Positions 27,022-36,368 of a stretch of DNA of 39,083 bases are shown here, one piece after another. Origin of the DNA: Bradyrhizobium sp. (GTDB taxonomy: Bacteria > Pseudomonadota > Alphaproteobacteria > Rhizobiales > Xanthobacteraceae); assembly GCF_030654605.1 (NCBI RefSeq), contig NZ_JAURXB010000192.1:1-39083 (forward strand), written 5' to 3'. A model generated the notes under the pieces. The model was not told where the DNA came from. It saw nothing but the letters and a program-made list of their open reading frames with translations, and made no database searches. A program made the translations under genes and the position numbers. How positions within the stretch are numbered: position 1 is the first letter of the stretch; each line of letters begins with the position of its first letter.

Positions 27022-28455
27022 ATGGGGTCGCAGGTTGCCGTGCCGCTATGGGCCGTCATCATCGTCGCCTTGCTGGCGGCGCTGGCGGTGATCGACCGCA
27101 TCCTGATGCCGAGCGTGCGCTGGGCGCTGCGGCGGCGCGCCAATCGCGCCATCGACGAACTCAATACCCGCCTCAAGCTTCACATCCAGCCGTTCAAATT
27201 GACAAAACGCCAGGTGCTGATCGACCGCCTGGTGTTCGATCCGGAAGTGCTGCACGCGGCCGACGAATACGCCAAAGAAGCCGGCGTTCCGCGCGAAGTC
27301 TCGATGGAGAAGGTGAAGCGCTACGCCCAGGAGATCGTTCCCTCGTTCAGCGCCTATGCCTATTTCCGCGTGGGAACGCGGATCGCCCGCAGCATCTCCC
27401 AGATGCTCTATCGCGTCCGCATCGGCTATCGCAACGACGATGCGCTGGCCAGGGTCGATCCCGGATCTTCGGTCATCTTCGTCATCAACCATCGCTCCAA
27501 CATGGATTACGTGCTGGTGACCTATGTCGCCGCGACGTCGTCGGCGCTGAGCTACGCCGTTGGTGAATGGGCGCAGGTCTGGGGGCTGCGCGGCCTGATC
27601 CGCTCGATGGGGGCCTATTTCATCTCCAGGGATTCCCGTGAGGGGCTCTATCGCAAGGTGCTGGCGCGCTACGTCCACATGGCAACGTCGGCAGGCGTGA
27701 CGCAGGCGATCTTTCCGGAAGGCGGTCTCAGCCGCGATGGCCGGCTGCGCCCGCCGAAATTCGGGCTGTTGAGCTACATGGTCTCGGGTTTCGATCCGCT
27801 CGGCCCGCGCGACGTGGTGTTCGTCCCCGTGGCGGTCAATTACGACCGCGTGCTGGAGGATCGCATGCTGACCTCCGTCGCCAGTACCGAGCCTGGGAAA
27901 AAGCCGGTGTTCGGCTTCAACGCAAAAGTGTTCGCGAGCCATGTCTTTCGCCACATCGGGATGGCGATCCGCGGCGAGTGGCATCGCTTCGGCTATACCT
28001 GCGTGAGCTTCGGCGAGCCGGTGTCGCTTCGAAAGCATGTCGCCGAGGCCAACATCGATTTCCGCCTGCTGGCGCCCGAAGCGCGCCATGCCGAGACCGA
28101 AAAGCTCGGTAACAGGCTGATGCAGGCCGTCGGCCGGGTGGTCCCGGCGCTGCCGGTCTCGCTGGTATCGACCGCGATGCTGGAGGCCGGCGACAAGCCG
28201 CTCTCCCTGCTCGACATCAAGCAGCGTGTGTCGGAGTTGATCGGCGTGCTGGAGGCCCAGGGCAGCTACGTCCACATTCCGCGGGCCGATCGCGACTACG
28301 CGATATCGGTAGGTTTACGCATGCTGACGCTGCGCCATCTGGTGCTGGAGGAAGACGGCAGCTATCGCGCCAACCCGGACGAACTGATCCTGCTGAAGTA
28401 CTACGCCAACGCCATCGTGCATCTGTTCGAGACGCAGGCGAAGCCGGCGGAATAG
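27022..28455 (+). CDS. PlsB-type glycerol-3-phosphate acyltransferase family protein
   Basis: A 477-residue acyltransferase. One membrane anchor is at about residues 8-28. The catalytic HX4D motif is H157-D162 in INHRSNMDYVL, and FPEGGLSRDG at 231-240 is the substrate-binding block III. NHRSxMDY and FPEGGLSR resemble PlsB/GPAT more than PlsC, but the protein is much shorter than Escherichia coli PlsB (about 800 residues). It would acylate glycerol 3-phosphate or a related alcohol at the inner membrane. The frame runs up to a GTG at 26908, but the ATG at 27022 directly before the membrane segment is preferred. It converges on emrB across a palindromic repeat. Confidence 0.82.
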   Translation: MGSQVAVPLWAVIIVALLAALAVIDRILMPSVRWALRRRANRAIDELNTRLKLHIQPFKLTKRQVLIDRLVFDPEVLHAADEYAKEAGVPREVSMEKVKRYAQEIVPSFSAYAYFRVGTRIARSISQMLYRVRIGYRNDDALARVDPGSSVIFVINHRSNMDYVLVTYVAATSSALSYAVGEWAQVWGLRGLIRSMGAYFISRDSREGLYRKVLARYVHMATSAGVTQAIFPEGGLSRDGRLRPPKFGLLSYMVSGFDPLGPRDVVFVPVAVNYDRVLEDRMLTSVASTEPGKKPVFGFNAKVFASHVFRHIGMAIRGEWHRFGYTCVSFGEPVSLRKHVAEANIDFRLLAPEARHAETEKLGNRLMQAVGRVVPALPVSLVSTAMLEAGDKPLSLLDIKQRVSELIGVLEAQGSYVHIPRADRDYAISVGLRMLTLRHLVLEEDGSYRANPDELILLKYYANAIVHLFETQAKPAE

Positions 28456-28480
28456 CGCCCACCTGCCGGTGCTTGCTTTC

Positions 28481-28664
28481 TTCTCCCCAACTCCCGCGAA
28501 GCGGTGGGGAGGGGTCGGGGGTGGGGGGTCTATCAGCGCATACGACTGACAGCGAATCTTCGCATACCGTTGACAGCGAGTCCGCGGAAGCGCCCCCCAC
28601 CCCGCCCCCTCCCCGCCACGCGCCCGGGCGCGTGGAGGGAGGGGAGAGGAGGGAGGGGAGAGGA
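28481..28664. repeat. Paired TTCTCCCC...GGGGAG palindromic repeats with a 24-bp internal duplication
   Basis: Same element as 10234-10370 in the opposite orientation. Outer modules are CCCGCGAAGCGGTGGGGAGG...GGGGGTGGGG and CCCCCCACCCCGCCCC...GGAGGGAGGGGAG. The spacer holds two imperfect 24-base tandem units (28538-28561 and 28562-28585, both starting GCATAC and containing TTGACAGCGA or CTGACAGCGA). It lies between convergent genes and probably terminates both. Confidence 0.8.
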
Positions 28665-28670
28665 GCATCG

Positions 28671-30230
28671 CTACTCGATCACCGCATGTTCCGGCGCCAC
28701 CGACTGCTTGCGCAGCGTGGCCTTGCTCGATCCGATCATGATGGTCAGCGGGATCGCGCACAGCGTGAAGATCATCACCATCTGGTAATCGTGCGAGAAG
28801 GCGATGACCTGCGCCTGCAGCTTGACGATGGCGTCCATCAGGGCGCGGCCCTTGTCGGTGCCGAGGTCGATCATGGCCCGCACCTGTGGCATCTGCATCG
28901 CATGGTTGAACGGATTGATGTGCTGCGACAGCACAGCGTAACTCCACCGCGACCCCTCGGTCAGCTGCGAGATGACAAGGGAAATGCCGATCGAGCTGCC
29001 GACGTTGCGCAACAGCGTCAGCATCGAGGTGCCGTCGGTGCGCAGATGATTGGGCAGCGTCAGGAACGCCACCGTGGAGAGCGGCACGAACACGAGACCG
29101 AATCCGAAGCCCTGGAAGATGCTGATGATCAGGATCTCGTTGACGCCGGTCTGGTCGGTCCAGGCCGTCATCCAGAACAGCGACACGCAGGTCATGCCGA
29201 GGCCGCTGACGATCAGCGTACGCGCCTCGATATAGCGCATCAGCCGCCCGACCATCATCATGGCGACGAAGGTGCCGAAGCCGCGGCTCGCCAGCAGCAG
29301 GCCGGCGGTGATGATGGGGTAACCGAGCACGTTCTGCAGGAACGGCGATGCCAGCGCCATGGTCGAGAACAGCACCACGCCCATGACCGACATGAACACG
29401 CAGCCGCCGACGAAATTCTTGTCGCGGAACAGCGCGAACTGGATGAATGGTTTGTCCGTCGTCAGCGAATGCGCGAGGAAATAATAGAACCCGACGGCCG
29501 AGATGATGAACTCGGCGATGATCTCGTTCGAGCTCAGCCAGCCGAGCTGTTCGCCGCGGTCGAGCGCGATCTGCAAGGATCCGATGCCGACCGCGAGCGC
29601 GGTGAAGCCGAACCAGTCGAAGCGCAGCTCGCGCGCCTTTTTGGTCTCGTCCATGAACACCATCAGGCCGAGCACGGTGAAGATGCCGAACGGCAGATTG
29701 ACCAGGAACACCCAGTGCCAGGAATAGGTTTCGGTCAGCCAGGCGCCCAGCGACGGTCCCATGATCGGACCCATCATCACGCCCATGCCCCAGATCGCCA
29801 TCGCCTTGGCGCGCTCATGCAGCGCGTAGGAGTCGAGCATCACCGCCTGCGACAGCGGCACCAGCGCGGCGCCGAACACGCCCTGCAGCAGGCGGAACAG
29901 CACCATCTGGTAGATGTCCTGGGCGGCGCCGCACAGCACCGACGCGATCGTGAAGCCGGCGGAGCAGATGATGAAGATCCGCTTGCGGCCGAACCTGTTG
30001 GCGATCCAGCCCACCGGCGCGGTCATGATCGCCGCCGCCACGATGTAGGAGGTCAGCACCCAGTTGATCTGGTCCTGCGAGGTCGACAGGGTGCCCTGCA
30101 TGTAGGGCAGCGCGACGTTGGCGATGGTGGTGTCCAGCGCCTGCATGATGGTCGCCGTCATCGCGCAGATCGTCACCATGGTCCGGCGCAGGCCGGGAAC
30201 GGCAACGGGGGCTGCGGCCGAATTCGGCAT
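28671..30230 (-). CDS. emrB: DHA2-family multidrug efflux transporter (EmrB type)
   Basis: A 519-residue major facilitator protein with about 14 hydrophobic segments. ALDTTIANVALPYMQGTL at the start, the motif NRFGRKRIF after the second segment, and GPSLGAWLTETYSWHWVFLVNLPFG (motif C and beyond) mark the DHA2/EmrB group. It pumps drugs or hydrophobic acids outward with protons, through the EmrA adaptor and an outer-membrane channel. AAGGAGGA is 11 bases before the ATG, and the gene starts six bases after the emrA stop. No outer-membrane tolC gene is in the window. Confidence 0.92.
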   Translation of the reverse strand: MPNSAAAPVAVPGLRRTMVTICAMTATIMQALDTTIANVALPYMQGTLSTSQDQINWVLTSYIVAAAIMTAPVGWIANRFGRKRIFIICSAGFTIASVLCGAAQDIYQMVLFRLLQGVFGAALVPLSQAVMLDSYALHERAKAMAIWGMGVMMGPIMGPSLGAWLTETYSWHWVFLVNLPFGIFTVLGLMVFMDETKKARELRFDWFGFTALAVGIGSLQIALDRGEQLGWLSSNEIIAEFIISAVGFYYFLAHSLTTDKPFIQFALFRDKNFVGGCVFMSVMGVVLFSTMALASPFLQNVLGYPIITAGLLLASRGFGTFVAMMMVGRLMRYIEARTLIVSGLGMTCVSLFWMTAWTDQTGVNEILIISIFQGFGFGLVFVPLSTVAFLTLPNHLRTDGTSMLTLLRNVGSSIGISLVISQLTEGSRWSYAVLSQHINPFNHAMQMPQVRAMIDLGTDKGRALMDAIVKLQAQVIAFSHDYQMVMIFTLCAIPLTIMIGSSKATLRKQSVAPEHAVIE

Positions 30231-30236
30231 GGCCGC

Positions 30237-31400
30237 TCAGTCCTCCTTGGCCGCCACCGCCGGCGAGCCGAACAGATTGGCGAGCGAACGGCGATGCTTG
30301 GTGTCGATGGTGGCGTAGACGCTCATGCCGGCCTTCAGCTTGCGGACGAAGGCGTCGTTGTTGTCGAAATAGATCCGCACCGGCACGCGCTGCACCACCT
30401 TGACGAAATTGCCGGTGGCGTTCTGCGGCGGCAGGATGGCGAATTGCGCGCCGGTGCCTGGCGACAGCGAGCCTACCGTGCCCTTGAAGACGTGGTTGGG
30501 GAAGGCATCGACGTCGAGGGTGACGGACTGGCCGACCGCGACATAGGTGAAATCCGATTCCTTCGGATTGGCGTCGACCCACGGGTTCGAGGTGTCGATC
30601 ACGGAAAACACCGGGCTGCCTGCGATGACGTGGCGGCCGAGCTGGATCTGCTCGACCTGGGTGGCGGTGCCGTTCATCGGCGCGCGCACGGTCGAGAGAT
30701 CGAGGTTGCGCTGGGCGTCGTCGAGCACGGCCTTGGCCTGCATGTAGGCCGGAAACCGTTCGAGCGGCAGGTCGGGGTCACCGAGCAGCTGGTTGAGGGC
30801 GTTCGAGCGCTGCTGGGTGACGATCTGCCGCTGCGCCTGCGCGGTCACCAGCGCGGTGGCGCTGTTGTCGAGGTCGAGCTGCGATCCGGCATTGCTCTTG
30901 ACCAGCGAATTCTTGCGCTCGACATCCTTCTGCTTCAGCGCGATGCCGGCGTTGACCAGCTCGATGGTCTGTCCATAGAGCTTCACATTGGCGACGAGGT
31001 TGGCGTGGCCGGTCCTGGCGTCTTCGAGCTTGGCGCGCGCCTGCGCCAGCGCCAGCTGGAACGGCACCGGGTCGATCTGGAACAGGACGTCGCCGGTGGT
31101 GACCTGCTGGCCCTCCTTCACCGTGACGCTGATGATCTTGCCGGAAACGTCCGGCGTGATCAGCACCTTCTGGGCACCGACATAGGCGTCGTCGGTGGTC
31201 ACGTAGCGGCCGCCGTTGAGATAGAAGGTAATGCCGGCCACCAGCGCCACCAGCGGCAGCACCACCAGCAGCAGAAAACGGCGGTAGCGCCGCATGCCCG
31301 CCATCAGGCGGCGGCGCGGCTCCGCGGCGATCCTGGTCCGGGGTTTTAGGGGCGGCTCGCCTTTCTGCTCCGGCGGGAATTTGAGGACTGGATCAGCCAA
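30237..31400 (-). CDS. emrA: EmrA/HlyD-type membrane fusion protein of the efflux pump
   Basis: A 387-residue periplasmic adaptor. A cytoplasmic basic N-terminus is followed by one membrane anchor at about residues 42-61, then the biotinyl-lipoyl strand (VTTDDAYVGAQKVLITPDVSGKI), a coiled-coil hairpin of about 100 residues, and the beta-barrel (PWVDANPKESDFTYVAVGQ). The start is unusual: TTG at 31400 is the one preceded by a perfect AAGGAG at seven bases, and it overlaps the marR end by eight bases. The frame continues upstream to 31427 but without such a site. Confidence 0.9.
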   Translation of the reverse strand: MADPVLKFPPEQKGEPPLKPRTRIAAEPRRRLMAGMRRYRRFLLLVVLPLVALVAGITFYLNGGRYVTTDDAYVGAQKVLITPDVSGKIISVTVKEGQQVTTGDVLFQIDPVPFQLALAQARAKLEDARTGHANLVANVKLYGQTIELVNAGIALKQKDVERKNSLVKSNAGSQLDLDNSATALVTAQAQRQIVTQQRSNALNQLLGDPDLPLERFPAYMQAKAVLDDAQRNLDLSTVRAPMNGTATQVEQIQLGRHVIAGSPVFSVIDTSNPWVDANPKESDFTYVAVGQSVTLDVDAFPNHVFKGTVGSLSPGTGAQFAILPPQNATGNFVKVVQRVPVRIYFDNNDAFVRKLKAGMSVYATIDTKHRRSLANLFGSPAVAAKED

Positions 31401-31872
31401 TTTGCTGCTCCTTGTTGAGCGCTGCACCGGCCGGGTTCTGAATCGCGTTGCGGACGTTTTCCTTGATCGCCTCGAGCTGCGCCAGCAGACGGTGGGCGTC
31501 GGCCGGATTGATGCCTTCGAGCGCGGTCGCCGTCAGTTCGGAGCGCAGCCCGCCGAGCTTGCCGAGCAGCGGGCGCGCGGCCTTCTTGAGGTAAAGCCGG
31601 TTGACGCGGCGGTCGCTGGCGTCGCTGCGGCGCTCGATCCAGCCGGCGTCGCACAGTCTGTCGATCAGCCGCGTCAGCGTGATCGGCTGCATTTCCATCT
31701 GTTCGGCAAGCTCCGACTGCTTCAGACCCTCGGTGCGTTCCACCTTGGCCAGAACAGCCCATTGCGCGCGGGTGATGCCGTAGCGCGCCGCCTGCTTGTC
31801 GGCATAGGCGCGCACCATCCGCTGCACTTCGCCCAGCGTGAACAGGAAGTTCATATCCACGGAACCGGGCAT
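31393..31872 (-). CDS. MarR-family regulator of the efflux operon
   Basis: A 159-residue winged-helix regulator. The DNA-binding part is ITRAQWAVLAKVER...LKQSELAEQMEMQPITLTRLIDRL, and the wing is IERRSDASDRRVNRLYL. Such proteins repress their own efflux operons until a phenolic or drug ligand binds. The ATG at 31872 with GGAG six bases upstream is preferred over the TTG at 31890. It is the first gene of marR-emrA-emrB, and its promoter holds a perfect 14-base palindrome. A phenolic acid as ligand would suit the neighbouring aromatic genes but is unproven. Confidence 0.9.
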   Translation of the reverse strand: MPGSVDMNFLFTLGEVQRMVRAYADKQAARYGITRAQWAVLAKVERTEGLKQSELAEQMEMQPITLTRLIDRLCDAGWIERRSDASDRRVNRLYLKKAARPLLGKLGGLRSELTATALEGINPADAHRLLAQLEAIKENVRNAIQNPAGAALNKEQQIG

Positions 31873-31895
31873 GGGTATCTCCGTAAGCAAGCGAT

Positions 31896-31912
31896 ATTAT
31901 AAGCTAGCTTAT
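31896..31912 (-). promoter_or_regulatory. Candidate MarR operator overlapping a -10 box
   Basis: The perfect palindrome ATAAGCTAGCTTAT (31899-31912) partly overlaps TATAAT on the minus strand (31896-31901), 24 bases upstream of the marR ATG. TTGAAA at 31923-31928 could be a -35 element, but its 21-base spacing is long. Occupation by a MarR dimer would block the promoter, as expected for autorepression. Confidence 0.55.
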
Positions 31913-32112
31913 CAACCCGGCTTTTCAAGTTAATTCAAAACCAGCCTGCGGCAGGGGGCTGCTCCGCGGACAGCACATGGCTCGGCCCCGGAATGCCGCT
32001 CACCATCGGCATTTCAGCTCCGTCTGGTAAAAAGCCCCAGATTGGTGCGGCGCAATTGGAGGCTGGCGGAACATGGACCATCAGGTTCATCCGCGTTACA
32101 TCATGAGCTGTC

Positions 32113-32604
32113 ATGACCCTGGCCAAACCGACCTTCCCCGCGCCCGATCACGATCACGACCGCTGCACCGCGGACGGGATTCTGCATGCCGAGCAGGTCT
32201 GCAAGTCGAGAGCGCAGAAATTCACCCCGATCCGCCGCCAGGTGCTGCAAGCGCTGCTGTCCAGCCACCGCCCGCTCGGCGCCTATGAGGTGATCGACGA
32301 ACTGGCAAAGTCGATGCCGCGGCCGGCGCCGATCACGGTGTACCGGGCGCTCGATTTCCTCATGGAGAACGGCCTCGTCCACCGCATCGAAAGCCGCAAC
32401 GCCTTCCTGGCCTGCGCGCATGACCATGACGCCACCGCGATGGTGGCGTTCCTGATCTGCGAGCGCTGCGGTTCGGTCGGCGAAATTCCGGCGGCGCCCG
32501 TAGCCCAAAGCCTCAACGCCGCGGCGCGCGCCTCCGGCTTCGCGCCAAAACTGTCCGTCGTCGAAATCACCGGCACCTGCGCGCACTGCCAGAAGGCCGC
32601 ATAA
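32113..32604 (+). CDS. zur: Fur-family regulator, Zur type (zinc uptake repressor)
   Basis: A 163-residue Fur-superfamily protein. The winged helix includes RRQVLQALLSS...YEVIDELAK and PITVYRALDFLMENGLVHRIES. The structural zinc site is C116-x2-C119 (CERC) and C156-x2-C159 (CAHC); the sensing region has C101, H103 and H105 in FLACAHDHD. SRNAFLACAHxHD is characteristic of Zur and not of Fur or Irr. The N-terminus has an additional DHDHD stretch. No znuABC genes are adjacent. The gene lies divergently 240 bases from marR; no clear Zur box was found in that gap. Confidence 0.87.
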   Translation: MTLAKPTFPAPDHDHDRCTADGILHAEQVCKSRAQKFTPIRRQVLQALLSSHRPLGAYEVIDELAKSMPRPAPITVYRALDFLMENGLVHRIESRNAFLACAHDHDATAMVAFLICERCGSVGEIPAAPVAQSLNAAARASGFAPKLSVVEITGTCAHCQKAA

Positions 32605-32637
32605 TAAGAAACGGCGCGAAGCCGCTCGCGAGGATCA

Positions 32638-33585
32638 ATGTCGTCAGATCAAATGCAGCCATCGGCCGGGCGTCCGCTCAGCGCCGGCGCCACCGCGCTG
32701 ATGCTGATGCTGTGCCTGAGCTGGGGTTTCAATCAGATCGCCGTCAAGCTGGTGCTGCCGGATGTGCCGCCGATGCTGCAGGCGCTGATTCGCTCGGTCG
32801 GCGCCTTGCCGGTGCTGCTGCTCATCGGCTGGTGGCGCGGCGTCAAATTCTTTGCGCGTGACGGCACGCTGTGGCCGGGCCTGTGTGCCGGCATCATCTT
32901 CGGCGTCGAATTCGTGCTGATCTATCGCGGCCTGTTGCTGACCTCGGCCTCTCGCGCCGTGGTGTTTCTCTATACCGCGCCGTTCTTCGTGGCGCTCGGC
33001 TCCTATTCGTTTCTCGGCGAGCGGCTGCGCGCGTCGCAATGGGGCGGGCTGGGTTTGAGCTTTGCCGGTGTGGCGCTGGCGATCGGCGTGCCGCAGGCCA
33101 ATGTCGATGCCGATGTGCTGCTCGGCGATCTCCTGATCGTCGCCGGCGGCGCGCTGTGGGCGGCGACCACGCTGCTGGTCAAGGCGACCTCGCTGCTGAA
33201 GGCGCCAGCGGAAAAGGGCCTCGGCTACCAGGTGGCGATGTCGATTCCGATTCTGGCTTTCGCGGCGTGGGTCTCCGGCGAACGGTTGACCCATATGCCC
33301 GGGCTGTTGTCGGTGTCGCTGCTGTCCTACCAGGCGTTCTGGGTAGTCGGGCTGACATTTCTGCTGTGGTTCGCCCTGATCAAAACCTATTCCGCCAGCA
33401 AGCTGTCCGCCTTCACCTTCATCACGCCCTTGTTCGGCGTGGTCGCCAGCTATTTCGTCCTGAATGACACGCTGACCATCACCTTCGGCGTCGCGGCGCT
33501 GCTGGTGATCGCGGGGCTTTATCTGGTGAACCGGCCGGAAGTTTCCGGGCCGAAGGTGGTGACGGATCCGAACGTGCCGGCGTGA
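32638..33585 (+). CDS. EamA-type drug/metabolite transporter (DMT superfamily)
   Basis: A 315-residue membrane protein with ten expected hydrophobic segments in two EamA repeats (about 15-150 and 160-300). LSWGFNQIAVKLVLPDVPPM at the start and FITPLFGVVASYFVLNDTLT near the end are typical. Such carriers export or import small metabolites; the substrate is unknown. GAGGA precedes the ATG, 33 bases after the zur stop, so the two may be cotranscribed. There is nothing to show that zinc is the substrate. Confidence 0.88.
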   Translation: MSSDQMQPSAGRPLSAGATALMLMLCLSWGFNQIAVKLVLPDVPPMLQALIRSVGALPVLLLIGWWRGVKFFARDGTLWPGLCAGIIFGVEFVLIYRGLLLTSASRAVVFLYTAPFFVALGSYSFLGERLRASQWGGLGLSFAGVALAIGVPQANVDADVLLGDLLIVAGGALWAATTLLVKATSLLKAPAEKGLGYQVAMSIPILAFAAWVSGERLTHMPGLLSVSLLSYQAFWVVGLTFLLWFALIKTYSASKLSAFTFITPLFGVVASYFVLNDTLTITFGVAALLVIAGLYLVNRPEVSGPKVVTDPNVPA

Positions 33586-33610
33586 AGTGGCTTTCGCTAA
33601 CGCGTTAGAC

Positions 33611-33699
33611 CGTCATTGCGAGCGCAGCGAAGCAATCCAGCTTCCTTCCTTACGGCAGCAAAGCTGGATTGCTTCGTCGCTTCGCTCCTCGCAATGACG
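33611..33699. repeat. Palindromic intergenic repeat, CGTCATTGCGAGCGCAGCG type
   Basis: CGTCATTGCGAGCGCAGCGA...AAGCAATCCAGC is answered by GCTGGATTGCTTCG...CGCTCCTCGCAATGACG, giving a long, nearly perfect hairpin of 89 bases. This is one of the commonest dispersed repeats of Bradyrhizobium and its relatives. It lies between the convergent EamA and sulfurtransferase genes. Confidence 0.85.
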
Positions 33700-33706
33700 A
33701 AAGCCG

Positions 33707-34582
33707 CTACCCCGCCTCGATCGGCAACGATTCATCCTTCGCCCACTCGCCCATCGAGGCGTCGTACAAAGCGAGATTGTCGTAACCGAGCCGATAGAGC
33801 TGGAACAGGTCGATGGTGGCGGAGATGCCGCCGCCGCAATAGGCCACCACGCGCTTGTCCTTCGTCACGCCTTGCGCGGCGAATTTGCTCTCCGCGTCCG
33901 CCAGCGGCAGAAAAGCTTTCGTTTCCGGATTGATCAAGGTCGCCGCCGACACGTTGACGCTGCCGGGAATATGCCCCGGCCGGCCGTAACGGCTCGGCTC
34001 CAGGCCCTTGTGCAGTTGCGGGTTGAGCGCGTTGACGACGACGGTGTCGCGATCGCCGCTGGCCTGCAGCGTCGCGTGCTTGTCGACGAAATAGCCGGCC
34101 CGCGGTTTGGCGATGAATGTCGCCGGCGGATAACCTTTTGCCGGCCCGGTTTCGAGCGCACGGCCCTCGGCCTTCCATGTGTCGAGCCCGCCATCCAGCA
34201 CCGCGGCATTGTCATAGCCGAGCGATTTCAGCATCCACCAGAACCGCGTCGCCCATTGCGGCGTCCCGATGCTGTAGAGCACCACCCGGCTGTTCGCTCC
34301 GAGCCCATGTCGGCCGAACGCGGCCTCAAGCTGGGCTGTGGCCGGCATCATGAAATGCAGCTCGATGCCGGCTTGGGAGAATTCGCCTTGCAGATCGAGA
34401 AAATCCGCGCCCGGAATATGCCCGGCCTCGAAAGTGTGCCGTCCCGGCACCGCGATATAGGGAACGCCTGAGCCTTCCGGTTGGTATTCGAGATAGGTGG
34501 TGCAATCGAACAGCCGGAGGTCGGGATGATCGAGGATTCCGGCGAGTTCCGCCGTGGTAATCAATCCGTTACGCTGCGGCAT
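33707..34582 (-). CDS. sseA: 3-Mercaptopyruvate / thiosulfate sulfurtransferase with two rhodanese domains
   Basis: A 291-residue tandem rhodanese. The inactive first domain (about 5-145) ends VLDGGLDTWKAEGR. The second has the catalytic C249 in the loop CGGGISA, which is closer to mercaptopyruvate sulfurtransferases (CGSGV/I) than to thiosulfate rhodaneses (CRKG). It transfers sulfane sulfur from mercaptopyruvate to thiols or cyanide in the cytoplasm. The ATG at 34582 follows GGGAGAAA; the frame runs ten codons further without support. It diverges from ispG across about 270 bases in which I see no clear promoter. Confidence 0.9.
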   Translation of the reverse strand: MPQRNGLITTAELAGILDHPDLRLFDCTTYLEYQPEGSGVPYIAVPGRHTFEAGHIPGADFLDLQGEFSQAGIELHFMMPATAQLEAAFGRHGLGANSRVVLYSIGTPQWATRFWWMLKSLGYDNAAVLDGGLDTWKAEGRALETGPAKGYPPATFIAKPRAGYFVDKHATLQASGDRDTVVVNALNPQLHKGLEPSRYGRPGHIPGSVNVSAATLINPETKAFLPLADAESKFAAQGVTKDKRVVAYCGGGISATIDLFQLYRLGYDNLALYDASMGEWAKDESLPIEAG

Positions 34583-34850
34583 TACTGTTTCTCCCGGCAA
34601 AGTTCCGGTCATGCTAGGGCAGCAGGCAAGGGCTGAAAAGGCAGCCTCCCTCCAGGGTCTGCCCTTTAATCCCCGGATTCCGGCCCGATATAGCGGTTAA
34701 TGGCCGGCGCGGTACCGAAACCACGTTTTCGGCCGGGTTGGTCGAATAAGCCATTGAACCAAAAGAGAAAAAATCCGACCCAAGATAGCGCCCCGGCATC
34801 TGCCACTGGCCCCTTGGTGAATGTCACCAAAACCTGATATTCGAGACCCC

Positions 34851-36134
<1,284 letters not shown>

Positions 36135-36227
36135 GGCGCTCTTAATCCGGATGGAGCGCAGCGAGATCCAAGGACGCTTCGCTCGCTGTTGAAGTTGATC
36201 TCAGTCTTTCGGCGGCGCACGGTCCGT

Positions 36228-36345
36228 CCCCTCTCCCGCTTGCGGGGGAGGGTTAGGGTGGGGGCTCTCTCATCCGCCAGGCCGCAAGCAGTCTGTACCC
36301 GCTGAAGCACCCCCACCCCGGCCCTCCCCCGCAAGCGGGAGAGGG
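36228..36345. repeat. Paired CCCCTCTCCCGC...GCGGGAGAGGG palindromic repeats
   Basis: Module one CCCTCTCCCGCTTGCGGGGG...TTAGGGTGGGGG, about 45 bases of spacer, then inverted module two CCCCCACCCCGGCCCTCCCC...AGCGGGAGAGGG. It is the same class as 4685-4800. It fills the gap between ispG and the TauD-family gene, ending just before that gene's ribosome-binding site. Confidence 0.8.
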
Positions 36346-36368
36346 TGAAGTAAGCCCGGAGGTCGCCC

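Noticed and set aside
28473..31349. 958-codon open frame opposite emrB and emrA
   Set aside because: It spans two clear genes on the other strand, begins in a palindromic repeat, and has a composition dominated by Arg, His, Asp and Gln.
34583..34850. RNA gene or riboswitch in the 268-base sseA-ispG gap
   Set aside because: No conserved aptamer motif or terminator hairpin with a T-run was seen; the gap probably holds two divergent promoters that I cannot place with confidence.
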